A stretch of 64,000 bases of DNA. Origin: Candidatus Synoicihabitans palmerolidicus. Lineage in GTDB: Bacteria > Verrucomicrobiota > Verrucomicrobiia > Opitutales > Opitutaceae. Each line of letters begins with the position of its first letter. The first letter of the stretch is position 1. Of the stretch, positions 20,121-30,572 are shown piece after piece. Location of the stretch: assembly GCA_020809425.1 (NCBI GenBank), contig JAGGDC010000001.1:1116001-1180000 (forward strand). Reading direction: 5' to 3'. The notes under the pieces are model-generated. The model made no database searches, was not told where the DNA came from, and saw only the letters and a program-made list of their open reading frames with translations. The position numbers were made by a program, and so were the translations under genes.

Positions 20121-21769
20121 ACGCACGTACGGTTTAATTTAAGCGAGTTTTCGGCGTCCAATTTATACAAACAACTAAGGATCAAGGGCCGCACGGTGGT
20201 GGGCCCGGCGGGGGCGGAAGTGGAGATGGAGTCGTGGGTTGATTTGGGGGCGAGAGGGCATCCGAAGCCGTTGCGAATCACAGTGGCGGAGGCTTTGGCG
20301 GGCGGTGTGGAGGCGCAGTGGGTGGAGATTCTGGGATTTGTGCGGGAAACGGTGTCGGATCGTGATTGGTGGCGGGTGATGATGACTTCACCGACGGGCG
20401 ATTTTGTGGGACTATTAAATTTACCGGTTGATTTTATGGCCAAGTCTGGGTCGTTGGTGCGGGTCAGAGGAGGCTGTGAAACGGTGCGCGGACCGGGGAG
20501 CGCGATTGAAGCCGTGCAGTTGCGGGTGCCGTTCCTGCACAATTTTGGAGTGGAGGCGGAAGCCCCGGTGGACCTGTTTGCATTGCCGCTGCGTTCGGTG
20601 GCGAGTTTGGAGCGCTTGTCGGTTTTGAATGAAATGATCAGGGTAAGGATTCAGGCGACGGTGGTTCATGCGGGCGAACATCGCAGAATGGTCGCCCAAC
20701 AGGATGAGGCGGAGATCGAGCTCTTTACTCGCGAAAACCAGGCGGTGGAGCTCGGGAGCCGAATCGAGGCGGTAGGCATCCTGGGGCGCGAAGGACCGCT
20801 CGTGGTGTTGAGAGATGCGTTATTCCGTTCGGAAAAGACGCTCGTGGAGCCCACACCAGTCAGGTTGGATCCGGACGCGGATCTGGATACCCGCTGGAAC
20901 ATGCGTTTGGGGGAGACGGACGGACGATTGATCAGTCGGGTCAGGAGCTCCGACCAAGTTCGGTTGACGCTGCAGCGGGGGGAGAAAATTTTTGCTGCGA
21001 TCCTTTCCGGGGATTCGGTGGCGAGACGCAACAGGGAGGCCCCGGAGGTAGGCAGTAAATTGAGCGTAACAGGAGTGCTACGGGTGAATTATGACCACCT
21101 GCGCCGGGCACGGGGATTTAAGTTGCAGATGCGGAGGGTGACCGATGTGAAAATCATGCGGGCGCCGTCGTGGATAACCGGTCACGGGGCGATGCGAGTG
21201 GTGGGGGCTTTGGCGACGTTGGTCGTGCTCGGAGGCGTTGGGTTGCTGGCCTCGCGGAGGCAGGTGCGTCGCCAGACAGCGCAAATTCGGGATCAATTGG
21301 GGAGGCAGGGTGCGTTGGAGGCGGAGTTGGAACGCGATAAACGAGCGAGGGTGATCGGTGCCCTGGCGGGGGGCATTGCGCACGATTTTAATAATTTGCT
21401 GACAGGAGTGGTTGGCAATTTGTCGTTGTTGGAAGCGAATTCACAGGTGATGGCCCTGGCGGGGGACAGCGTCAGCGAAGCGAGTGCGGCCTCGGCGAAG
21501 GCGCGACAATTGACGGCACAATTGGTGACCTTGTCGCGCGGGGGAGCACCTGTGAAGCGGACGATTGCTCTTCTGCCGTGGCTGGAAGGAATCGTGAAGG
21601 AGGTAGTCCCGGATGGATGGCAGGTGTTAGCTTCGATGCCGGTGAATCCGATCGAACTGGAGGTGGATCCCGCCCAGCTAGGGTCGGCGGTTCAGACGTT
21701 GGTGGGACATTTCGCAGAACATCCCCGTGCAACGGGGGTGGTGGAGCTGAAGGTGGCAGGATCCTGGGT

Positions 21770-21782
21770 GGGGGGGGGGGGG
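21770..21782 (+). repeat. G13 homopolymer between HisKA and HATPase domains
   Basis: A second run of exactly thirteen G residues. As given, the frame leaves the tract as RC-stop (TAG 21789-21791). With one G fewer or two more it reads into GASIELQDDGP, the start of the ATPase domain, so the tract length decides whether a full kinase is made. Confidence 0.9.
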
Positions 21783-22594
21783 AGGTGCTAGTATCGAACT
21801 GCAAGATGATGGTCCGACGCCGACGGCAGATCATATTGCGAATTTTTTCGATCCTTATGGCGCTTCATATTACGGCGAAAAACGGTTCGCGCTGGCGCTC
21901 GCGATGTCCGTCATCAAACGATACGGGGGCACGCTAACGGGTTCACCACGAACGGATCGCAGTGGAACAGTATTCAAAATAAAACTACAAAATGCAAACC
22001 AGAGCGAACGAATGATTCGACAGCCGCCTTGGTCCCGCAGCAGAGTTCTCGCGTCGATGCAGAGCGGGAATCCGAGTCGTCCCCAAAGGCAGTCGCGCAA
22101 TCCGTGCCTCTTCCCGTAGAGGGGATACGACCTGATATAACGGAAGCGAAGAAGCCCTTGCCCTTGCGCGTATTGGTGATGGATGATGAGGCGTCAGTGG
22201 CGCGGGTGATACAGCGGTTGTTGCAACGATTTGGCCATGAACCCACCATCACGGTGGATGGCGCGGAATGTGTGCGGGCGTATCGCGAGCACTATGAGCA
22301 GGGGAAGCGTTTTGACGTGGTGATCATGGACCTCACGGTCTCCAATGGCATGGGAGGGGTTGAGGCTTTAGCGCAGTTGAAGGAGATCGATGCCGAAGTG
22401 AAGGCAGTGGCTTCGAGCGGTTACTCAGACAATCCCGTGATGTCACATCCGAAGGAGCACGGGTTTTCCGGAGTTTTGGCGAAGCCCTATGAACTGGCTG
22501 AGATGCGAGCAATGTTGGCGAGGGTGACGGAGGGGAGTTGAGACCGGTGAAAATTGGACTTGGGTTGGAGGCCAGGGTGCGCTGTAGCTGAAGT

Positions 22595-23542
22595 ATGAAT
22601 CGCACGGATCAATTGGTGGCCATGGTGCTGCAATTACAGGGACGGCGAGTCGTGCGGGCGGAGGAGTTGGCGGGGACGTTTGAGATCAGTCTCCGCACGG
22701 TGTATCGCGATATCGCGGCGCTGGGTGAGGCGGGCGTTGGGTATCGACTGGCGCCGGGCTATCATTTGCCGCCGGTGATGTTTACGGCGGATGAAGCTTT
22801 GGCGTTGGCGGTTGGAGAGGATCTGGTGCGAGCGATGACGGATGCTTCGATTGAAGTGCCGATGGCGGCGGCTTTGGGGAAAATCAGATCGGTTTTACCG
22901 GCGGACCATCAGGATGCGTTGGACCGGCTACGACGTGCGACATCGGTGAAGGCGCCACGACGGAAGGGCGGAAAGGATGGGGTGAAGAAGCTGCTTCTCC
23001 CCGTGCAGCGTGCGGCCATCGCACGATCGGTGTTACGGATGCGTTATCTGGATCGAAAGCGGGTGGCGACAACGCGCGATGTGGAACCGTTGGGCGTCAT
23101 CTATTTTAACGATGCATGGTATGCGGTGACTTGGTGCCGAATGCGAAAAGGGCTGCGACATTTTCGGGTTGATCGGATGGTCGAAGCGTCGGCGACGGGT
23201 GAGCGCTTTGCCGTGCGGGAGGACTTTTCACTCGAGCGGCATATTGCAAGGGAAGCCCGAGGGCATGGCGATGCGAAGGAAGTGGTGGTGCGGTTGACGG
23301 CGGCTGCGGCCGAGCGATTGCGGATGGAGACCTGGACGGAAGTGCAGCTTGAACGCGAAGAGGCGGATGGAGCGATAGAGATGGTGCTGGGTGTTCCTGT
23401 GTTTGAGCCGATGGTGTGGTGGATTCTGGCGGCCGGAGGAGAAGTGGAAGCGATTTATCCGGATGCGTTGAGACGACAAGTGGCGGAAGTTGCGGGGGGA
23501 ATGGTGAAAAAAACACCAATGAGGGAAAGGCTCCTGACATAG
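22595..23542 (+). CDS. WYL-domain transcriptional regulator (YafY-like)
   Basis: 315 residues, intact. The N-terminal winged helix-turn-helix (RTDQLVAMVLQLQG, then ELAGTFEISLRTVYRDIAAL) binds DNA. The central WYL domain (LRMRYLDRKRVATTRDVEPL, AWYAVTWCRMRKGLRHFRVD) is the presumed ligand sensor, and a WCX-type tail ends with WWILAAGGEVEAIYP. Regulators of this family often control a neighbouring gene; the next gene, 34 bases downstream on the same strand, is an SRPBCC-fold protein and is the natural candidate partner. Start ATG 22595 is directly preceded by AGCTGAAGT, a weak ribosome binding site. Confidence 0.88.
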   Translation: MNRTDQLVAMVLQLQGRRVVRAEELAGTFEISLRTVYRDIAALGEAGVGYRLAPGYHLPPVMFTADEALALAVGEDLVRAMTDASIEVPMAAALGKIRSVLPADHQDALDRLRRATSVKAPRRKGGKDGVKKLLLPVQRAAIARSVLRMRYLDRKRVATTRDVEPLGVIYFNDAWYAVTWCRMRKGLRHFRVDRMVEASATGERFAVREDFSLERHIAREARGHGDAKEVVVRLTAAAAERLRMETWTEVQLEREEADGAIEMVLGVPVFEPMVWWILAAGGEVEAIYPDALRRQVAEVAGGMVKKTPMRERLLT

Positions 23543-23576
23543 GGGTGTCAGCCGGAGGTGCTAGAGTGACGTCGTC

Positions 23577-24020
23577 ATGAACATTACCACTGCCTCCATT
23601 CACGTTACGGCCCCGAAAACCGTTGTTGTTAATTTTCTCAGTGATCTGAAGACCCTGCCCGCGTGGGCAACAGAGTGTTGTCAGTCGATTGAGAACACCA
23701 CCGAAGGCTGGGTGGTGCAAACGGCCAACGGGGCATTGATGGTCGATGTCGACGCCCATGCCGCGACGGGCGTGATTGATATGAAAGTCGGACCTACGGC
23801 CGACGAAATGGGGGGCTTTCCGATTCGGGTGATCGGGATGCCGGATGGCAGCACGTTAGTCTCGTTCTGCTTCATTCAGGCGCCGGACGTATCGGATGAA
23901 GTCTACGCGATTCAATATCAGTCCTTGTTGATCGAATTACGCGGCCTGGCGGAGCGTTTCGAAGGCACGGTGCACGCCCCCCTGTCGGCATTTAATGCGG
24001 TGGAGGCCATGTTGGTCTAG
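23577..24020 (+). CDS. SRPBCC-fold ligand-binding protein, 3' end defined by an IS630 insertion
   Basis: 147 residues with the helix-grip pattern of SRPBCC/polyketide-cyclase proteins: an opening strand ASIHVTAPKTVVVNFLSDLK, then the PAWATECCQSIE turn, a series of beta strands and a long C-terminal helix (SLLIELRGLAERFEGTVHAP). Such proteins bind hydrophobic ligands or act as small cyclases or AHSA1-like factors. The stop codon TAG (24018-24020) consists of the TA target site plus the first base of the IS630 copy, so the original C-terminus may have been longer or different. It is probably co-transcribed with the WYL regulator. Confidence 0.65.
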   Translation: MNITTASIHVTAPKTVVVNFLSDLKTLPAWATECCQSIENTTEGWVVQTANGALMVDVDAHAATGVIDMKVGPTADEMGGFPIRVIGMPDGSTLVSFCFIQAPDVSDEVYAIQYQSLLIELRGLAERFEGTVHAPLSAFNAVEAMLV

Positions 24021-25033
24021 TGTGCTGAGAGTTAATGAACTATACTGAATGAAGGGATGCGGCGGTGCGGGCGCGTTGGATTGTCTCCAGGATGGCGGAG
24101 CCTTCGGCCTTCCAAGTGTAGCGGGTGGGTTCGAGGTCGCGTGCGGCCATGTAGGTTTCGATGGCGTTGGTGAGGTCTCGAACGCTGGTGAAGCTGCCAT
24201 CGCGGATACAATCGACGGTGAGGTCGCGGAAGAAGCGCTCCACTAGATTCAACCAGGAAGAGGATGTTGGAGTGCAGTGCGATGCGCTCGACGCCATGGG
24301 CTTTGGCATGGCGCTGATTGCGCCACTTTATCCAGCTCTTCACTTTGGCGTGCTTGTGGGTGGCGTAGTTGTCTATGATCAGATGCAGGACCAAGCCGTC
24401 GGGTGCCTGCGCATCGATATGCTTGAGGAAACCGAGCCATTCGCGGTGGGTAGCCGAGAGGCGGTGCGTCGCATGATTTTGCCGTCCAGATAGCCGAGGG
24501 CGGCGAAGAGCGTGCCCGTGCCGTGGCGGGTGTAATCGTGGGTGGCGGTTTTGATGTGCCCGATACCCAAGGCAGGCCCGGCTGGGTGCGCTCAAGCGCC
24601 TGGCACTGGCTTTTCTCGTCGCAACACAGCACCAAGGCCGTGGAGGACCAGCGGGTGCGCCCGGCCGGGGGTTGCGTGACCTCAGTGACGATCTGAGCGC
24701 GAATCGCCACATCCACACTCGGCTTCCGGCCCAAACGTCTCGCTTCGGCCCATCCAACCAACCCTGCCTCCCGAAATCGCTTTTCCCACTTCGCCACCAC
24801 CGGACGATTCACTCCGATCTGAGCAGCCACCGGCTCCTGGCTTTTCCCTTCGGCCCGCAACAACACGATGCGCGCCCGCCTGACCTCCCGTTGCGGCGTG
24901 GTCGGGCGTTTGATCATCTGTTCAAGTTCTTGATGCTGCGCGGCATCAATGATTAGCGGATTAACAGGGCGGGCCATGCACCCATCCTGCACTACTATTT
25001 TTGTTTAGTATAGCTAATTAACTCCCACTACAC
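24020..25033 (-). mobile_element. IS630-family element, copy 2
   Basis: Same ends as copy 1 (GTGTGCTGAGAGTTAAT... on the left, ...CTCCCACTACAC on the right). The left flank is TA as expected; the right flank reads TT, so the target duplication has been altered by mutation or recombination. It lies in the same orientation as the 9341 copy, 14.7 kb away, and so could recombine with it to delete or amplify everything from lysS to the SRPBCC gene. Confidence 0.88.
24040..24977 (-). pseudogene. IS630 transposase copy 2, frameshifted
   Basis: MARPVNPLIIDAAQHQELEQ at 24977 starts the same protein as copy 1. Domains are as in copy 1. An extra A near 24570 and a two-base loss near 24450 shift the frame, so the DDE triad is never in one protein. 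The lesions differ from those of copy 1, so both copies lost function independently. Confidence 0.85.
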
Positions 25034-25062
25034 TTGATTCCAAGCCGGGAGAGCTTGAAAAC

Positions 25063-25092
25063 AAAAGACCGCGTCGGCTGACGTGGTCTTTT
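25063..25092 (-). terminator. Intrinsic terminator behind korB
   Basis: An 11-bp stem (AAAAGACCGCG / CGTGGTCTTTT, one G-U pair) with the loop TCGGCTGA. Read on the minus strand the stem is followed by TTTTGTTTTC, a good U-tract. It lies 22 bases after the korB stop. Confidence 0.8.
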
Positions 25093-25114
25093 AGTGAGGG
25101 CAACACGGAGGGGC

Positions 25115-26019
25115 TTAGCGCATGCGGGCGAAGGTTTGTTTGAGCAGAGTGCGGTCGTCCGCCTGTTTGACGCGCTCGCGGGCTTTGTCGATCAGGCCGG
25201 ACTCGAGGGCGTTTTTGGTTGGACGATGGATCTCGAGGTAGACGCCGAATTTCCCGGGCCAAGGATCGCTGGCGAGAGCCATGGCGGCGGTGATGTCGGT
25301 TGTGTCGTGGGCTTCTTCGTCGATGATTTCGAATGCTCCGCCTTTGCGAGGGTTGCCGGCATCAAAGGCGCCGGGGAAAAATTCAACGCACTCGGAGAGG
25401 ATTTCGACGACGGCGAAGCCGGGATGTTCAGCGGCGCGTTTGATCATTTCGATCATGTGTTTGACCTGAGTGGCGTGGCTGCGGGCGACGAAGGTGGCGC
25501 CGCTGTTGACCAGTTTGCGCATCGGATTGATGGGCTGATCGATAGCGCCCCACGGGTCGGTCTTGGATGTGAAGCCTTGCGGGGAAGTCGGCGAAGTCGG
25601 CTTTGGGTGAGACCGTAGACCTGATTATCCATGATGACATAGGTCAGGTTGACGTTTTTGCGGGCGACGTGGTCGAGGTTATGACCCCCGATGGAGAACC
25701 CGTCACCGTCACCGCCGAAGACAAAGACTTTCAGATCGTCGCGAGATAGGCTGACCCCGGCGGAGAATGGGACCGAGCGTTCATGGATGAAGTGTCCCCC
25801 GTGGGAGTTGACGAAGTAAAGGAAGCGGGACGAGCAGCCGATGCCGGCCATGGTCACGATGGACTCGTGAGGGTAGTTGAGTTGCTCGAGGGCTCGATAG
25901 TAGGCGGCGAGGACGGCGAAGTCGCCGCAGCCGGGGCACCATGTGGGGTGGTCGGCGGTGAGTGCTTTTGGGGTGAGTTTGGGCTCCTCGGGAGCGGGCG
26001 CGATGGCGGTATAGGACAT
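25115..26019 (-). pseudogene. korB: 2-oxoacid:ferredoxin oxidoreductase beta subunit (KorB-like), one frameshift
   Basis: Thiamine-diphosphate subunit that, with the alpha subunit, converts 2-oxoglutarate (or another 2-oxoacid), CoA and oxidised ferredoxin to acyl-CoA, CO2 and reduced ferredoxin. Visible are TADHPTWCPGCGDFAVLAAY, SIVTMAGIGCSSR, the ThDP/Mg motif FGGDGDGFSIGG with VIMDNQVYGLTQS, then, after a single frame change near 25612, TSPTSPQGFTSKTDPWGAID and the C-terminal part ending in KQTFARMR. Only one indel separates this from an intact gene, so either it is a very recent lesion or a sequence error. It overlaps no other gene and is 57 bases downstream of korA. Confidence 0.85.
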
Positions 26020-26076
26020 GAGGGGAGGGGAGACTAATAAATTGGAAGTGGGGTAGTAACGAAACAGCCCGTCGTC

Positions 26077-27907
26077 TTACAGATCGGGGTAGGCAGAAAC
26101 GGAAGCGGTGCGAGTGCCGGAGAGTTCGGCCATGCCAGCTTGGATCTCGCTGACTTTGAAGGCGAGTCCGTCGGTCTTGGTGATGCTGCAGATGGCGGGG
26201 TTGGCGTAGCGGGCGCGCAGCAAGGTGGCGAGTTGACCGTAGCCGTAGAGGCCTCGGACCACAAAGACCTGACGGAACCGGGAGAAGATGCGCTCGAGTT
26301 CGGGCGGCAGCGGATTGAGGTGGCGGATGTGGATGTGCCCCACTTTTTGACCGGCCGCGCAGGAGCGGTTGGTCGCTTCGCGCAGGGGACCGAAGGTGGA
26401 GCCTCATCCTACGAGTAAGATGTCTCCGTCCTGGGCGCCGTGGATCTCGGGGCGATCGATAACTTTGGCCAGCTGGCGCAGTTTATCGCGGCGCTTGTTG
26501 GTCATTTTCTGGTGCTGGATGGGGTTCCCCGAAGGGTGCCCAAATGCATCGTGCTCGAGGCCCGTTACGGTCAGGTAGCGGGCACCTTCGATTTTCGAGC
26601 CCGGAGGCGCATGGCGGGTGAGCGCATCGAGAGGATAGGGTTTAAAGTCCTCGCCGTGGTTTTGCAGGTGGGGACCGGGAGCACCCATCACGGTTTCGAC
26701 ATCGGGCTCGTCAAAGGCCTCGATGCGGGAGGCGAGAGCCTGGTCGGTGAGAATGATGACGGGAGTAGAGTATTCGCGAGCGAGGCGACCGGCTTCGAGG
26801 GCGGGAAACAGTCCTCGACGTTTTGCGGGGCGAGCACGATGCGGGGGGCGTCGCCGTGGCTACCATAGATGGCTTGCATGAGGTCGGACTGTTCCACGTT
26901 GGTGGGGAGGCCGGTGGACGGACCGCCGCGTTGCACGTTGATGACGATGAGAGGAAGCTCCGCCATGGTGGCCCAGCCGAGCGCCTCCATTTTGAGAGAA
27001 AGACCGGGGCCGGACGAACCGGTGACAGCGAGGTGGCCGGCATAGGCGAAGCCCCGCGCGTAGGCGATGACGCCGAGCTCGTCCTCGGCTTGTACGAAAA
27101 GGCCGCCGTATTTTTGGAGCTCGGTGCGCAGGGTTTCCATGATGGTCGACCATGGAGTGATCGGGTAGCCCGCGCCGTAACGGACGCCCACGGCGAACAG
27201 CCCCAGTGTCATTGCGGTGTTGCCGTCGGTAGTGATTTGCGGATGGCCGGTGGGGTCGGTGTTGGCCGCGAGTGTGTAGTATATATCGCGGATGTTTGGA
27301 GCGGGCCACGCGTAGCCGGCGTCGAAGGCCAGCATGGTGTTGCGCACGATGTCTTCACCGAACTTGCCAAAGCGTTCGCTGATGAGAGCGGTGAGTTTGG
27401 CGACCTCGAGATCAAAGAGACGACAGAGCAGATCGAGGACGAAAATGGTTTTCCCCTTTTCCTTGGCTGAGCCACCCACGGCTTCGATCGTCGCACTGGT
27501 GAACGGCACACCGATGGCGGTGAAATCCTTACCGGTGGCATCGAGTGTGACATGGTCGTGTCGTAGATCACGATCCCACCGGGACGCAGGTGCTCGATAT
27601 GGGCGGCGAAGCTATGTTCGTAGAATGCGACGAGGAGGTCGGCTTGGTCGCCAGAACTGAGAATGTCGCCAGTGCCCATGCGCACTTGAAAAATTGACGG
27701 GCCTCCGAAGATGGTGGAGGGGATCGTCATGTAGGGCATGACGTCCTGAGCGCTGCGACCCGCTAATCGAGCGAGAAAAGCACCAATGGTCGGGATACCA
27801 TCTTGGGCGTTGCTAACCATGCGGATGACAACGTCGTTAATAGATTTGGGAGCGCCGGTGGTGGAAGGGGTTTCCGCCGGCGAGTCGGGGGTATTTGGGC
27901 TGACCAT
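26077..27907 (-). pseudogene. korA: 2-oxoacid:ferredoxin oxidoreductase fused gamma-alpha subunit (KorA-like), interrupted
   Basis: Starts at ATG 27907. The gamma domain (RMVSNAQDGIPTIGAFLARL, PSTIFGGPSIFQVRMGTGD) is followed by the alpha domain with NTAMTLGLFAVGVRYGAGYP (the conserved 'G.P..P.S' CoA/pyrimidine-domain start), GLFVQAEDELGVIAYARGFA, AVTGSSGPGLSLKMEALG and the C-terminal ILLVG...GSTFGPLREAT block. Lesions: a frameshift near 27540, another near 26790, and an in-frame TGA at 26404-26406 where the family has Trp (VGWGST). A Trp to opal substitution is hard to explain as a sequencing indel. Operon with korB. Confidence 0.85.
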
Positions 27908-28059
27908 GAACGGGGGTTTGGAGCGAACGCATGAAGCGCCTTCCTTTCGAGGCAGTGGGAGCATCAGAAATTTTAATGTACCCAGGAGGCCGAGAAGAGC
28001 ACGCAGCAGGGATCGGGGACCGGGGTAGAAAAGGGGGTAGGCGAGAGGAATCCGTCCGA

Positions 28060-28990
28060 CGGATTAAGGGCGAAAGGGCGAAATTGCGCGGGTGGTCACC
28101 GGCCGTGGAAATGTGCTGGAGCGGAGTAAGCCGGCCCGTGGTGGTATCCCGCAGGAATGACGCGATGGAATTCGGTCCGCGGTTGGCGGCGAAGACGAAG
28201 TGTTCACCATGGGGAGAAAGCCGAATTTCGGAGCTGTTGTTGAAGCCGACGTGGTCGAGGGGCAGGGTGGAGACGGTTTCGAGCACGGAGAGGGCGCCAT
28301 CGGTGATCGAGCGGGCGAAAACAGTGATGGAGCCGATGAGTTCGTTGAGCACGTAGAGAAATCGCCCGTCGTTGGAGATTTTAGCGTGGCGGGGACCGTG
28401 ACCACCGGGCACGCGGCCAGAAGGGACGGGAGCGCGCTGAAGATTGCTGGGGGAGTCGCCGAGCATGTAGATGATTATCTCGTCGAGTCCGAGGTCGCAG
28501 ACGTAGACGAAGCGATTGTCGGGAGACAGCGTAACGGAGTGGGCGTGAGCTTGGTCCTGTCGGTTCGAGTCGGGGCCTGCGCCCCGATGTTGAAAGCAGG
28601 CTGAGCGTGGACCGAGGGAACCGTCTGGCCAGCACAGGGAAGGCGGAAATGGTGCCACCGTTGTAGGTCGCAGCGATTACGGTACGTTCCTTGATTTCGA
28701 TCGTCAGGTGGCACGGGCCGGCCCCCCTCGACGGGCTGTTTATTAAGAAGGGATACCTTGCCGGTGCCTGGCTCGATGCTCATAGCCACGACCCCGGCGG
28801 GAGGGGCGCTAATACCGTAGAGACGATCACCTTGAGCGGCGGGCACGATGAATGACAGATCGGGATGATGCAAGATCGGGACAGCTGGACCGAGTGCACC
28901 GGTGGCGGAATCAAAATCGACGCGAAACAAGCCGGTCGACGGGTGACCGGATCCTATTAACAGAGAAGTGGGTGCAGCGGATTGGCCCAT
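28060..28990 (-). pseudogene. Beta-propeller lactonase (6-phosphogluconolactonase-like), frameshifted
   Basis: MGQSAAPTSLLIGSGHPSTG at 28990 opens a seven-bladed lactonase: blades GLFRVDFDSATGALGPAVPI, HSVTLSPDNRFVYVCDLGLD, GPRHAKISNDGRFLYVLNEL and HGEHFVFAANRGPNSIASFL. The set matches cycloisomerase-type/YbhE-type lactonases, which hydrolyse 6-phosphogluconolactone in the oxidative pentose phosphate pathway. Two frame changes lie around 28560-28740, and the last blade runs out of recognisable sequence near 28060. Same strand as korA and korB, and possibly first gene of that operon. Confidence 0.75.
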
Positions 28991-29058
28991 GAGAGACCAT
29001 GGGTCCTAGGCAAGTTGGCGAAGGGCGCCAGTCTGGAGTGGTGCCCGACGCTACTCGT

Positions 29059-30377
29059 TCATTCGAGCGGAGGCGCGGAGACGTAGTGTCGAATCCGACC
29101 CAGATCGTGAGTGAGCTCGGCTTGAAAGTCGGGATGGGAGATCGAAATGAGGGCTTCGCCCCGTTCGCGGAGGGTGAGCCCGTGGAGGTTGACGGCGCCG
29201 AATTCGGTGACGATCCAGTGCACGTATCCGCGAGTGGTGACGACGCCGGCACCGGGGTTAAGTTCTGAGACGATGCGGGAGACTTTACCGCCCATGGCCC
29301 GGGAGGGCAGGGCAATCATGGGTTTACCGCCCGGGGAAAGCGCGGCGCCGCGGATGCAGTCCATTTGGCCGCCGATGCCAGAGAATATGCGATGGCCGAT
29401 CGAATCCGCGCAGACCTGGCCGGTGAGATCGATTTGGATGGCGGAATTGATGGCCACGACCTTGGGATTTTGACGAATCACGGAAGTGTCATTGGCCCAG
29501 TCGCACGGGTAGAAATTTACCAATGGGTTGTCGTGAACGAAGTCGAAGAGACGTTTCGTGCCGCCGATAAAACTCGTCACGATGCGTCCGGGGCCGACGA
29601 CCTTGTGGCGATTGGTGATCACGCCGGCCTCGAACAGGTCGACCACGCGATCGGAGAACATCTCGGTGTGGATGCCGAGTTCGTGTTTGTTGCCTATGCG
29701 AGCCAGGGCGGCGTCGGGAATGCCACCGATGCCCATTTGCAGGGTGGATCCATCTTCGACGAGGTCGGCAATGATCTCGCCAATCCGGTCTTCGACTTCG
29801 GATTCAGGACCGGAGGCGTGTTCATGTAGCGGTCGATTGGTGGCGATGAAGTGATCCACCCGGGAAAGGCGGACGACGTTGTTGCCGTGGATGCGCGGCA
29901 TTTGGGCATTAAATTCTGCGATAACCACTTTGGCGGTGTCGGCGGCGGCTTTGGCGGCATCACAGGATGTGCCGAGTGAACAGAACCCGTGTTCGTCTGG
30001 TTCCGATAATTGGAGGAAGGCGGCGTCGAGTTTGATTTGATTGGACAGGACAAGCCCGGGGATGTCGGACAGAAAAACGGGGACAAAATCTGCGCGACCC
30101 TCGGCGATCGCAGCCCGCAGCGGTTGGCCAGTGAAAAGTGAAATCGAGCGAAAGGTGCCGGCCATTTCCGGAGAGGCAAAGGGGGCGGGACCGTTGGTGT
30201 GCAAGTGATACACGCGCCACCCCCTCGAGGTCGGTGCGGGCGGCCAAGGCCTCCACCAACGGAGTGGGCGTGGCGGCGGGCCCCATGGATGAAGATATTT
30301 TGGCCGCTGCGGATGGAAGAGACGGCTTCGGCGGCGGAAACCGTCCGGGTGGACCAATCGAAGGAAGTGTGGCGCAT
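29059..30377 (-). pseudogene. Acetyl-CoA hydrolase/4-hydroxybutyrate CoA-transferase family, frameshifted N-terminus
   Basis: MRHTSFDWSTRTVSAAEAVS at 30377 starts a protein of about 435 residues. It contains SNQIKLDAAFLQLSEPDEHG, SRVDHFIATNRPLHEH, DGSTLQMGIGGIPDAALARI, a HTEMFSDRVVDLFEAGVITN segment, and the C-terminal VTTRGYVHWIVTEFGAVNLH. This is the family that moves CoA between acyl-CoAs and short-chain acids (acetate, 4-hydroxybutyrate). Two single-base frame changes around 30230-30290 disrupt the first 60 residues; the remaining 370 are in one frame. It is divergent from a second CoA-transferase gene at 30573, with about 195 bases between them for both promoters. Confidence 0.82.
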
Positions 30378-30572
30378 GGGTTGAACCTCAACCGTGACAG
30401 ATAGGCACGGCATGCGAAGCCAGAATATGCGCACCCGCAGTCGGAAAATGGAAGTAAATGGAGGTGAGTCAATATGCGCACCGCGTGTGGCAAAGCGTGC
30501 GGAGCCGGAGGGAAGGATCTCTGCCAGATTAAGTCCGGTCACCGGTTAGTTCGGTTGCTCCGTATATTTACC

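Larger units (their letters stand above)
18863..22541 (+). pseudogene. Hybrid sensor histidine kinase with C-terminal receiver, reading frame broken at homopolymers
   Basis: One gene of about 1220 residues. A long extracytoplasmic region with repeated OB-like beta modules (LRIEGQVSFAD..., VVVEGLVDLTQV, ELQGTVAWEF, LVRVRGGCETV) is followed by a membrane helix (VVGALATLVVLGGVGLLASR), a HisKA domain with the phospho-acceptor in GALAGGIAHDFNNLLTGVVG, an HATPase domain (ELQDDGPTP, YGEKRFALALAMSVIKRYGG) and a receiver domain (PLRVLVMDDEA, VVIMDLTVSNGMGG, SSGYSD, AKPYELAE). Frame changes occur near 19815, at the T5 run near 20087, at the G13 tract 21770-21782 and near 22000-22030. A 15-bp tandem duplication sits at 19532. 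The first ATG is chosen; a later GTG could be the true start. Confidence 0.85.

Noticed and set aside
26404-26406. TGA at a conserved Trp position (also in the DUF885 gene and IS701 copy B), suggesting TGA read as Trp
   Set aside because: Intact genes such as lysS and lolC use TGG for Trp and show no internal TGA; in-frame TAA and TAG also occur in the broken genes, so nonsense decay is the simpler view.
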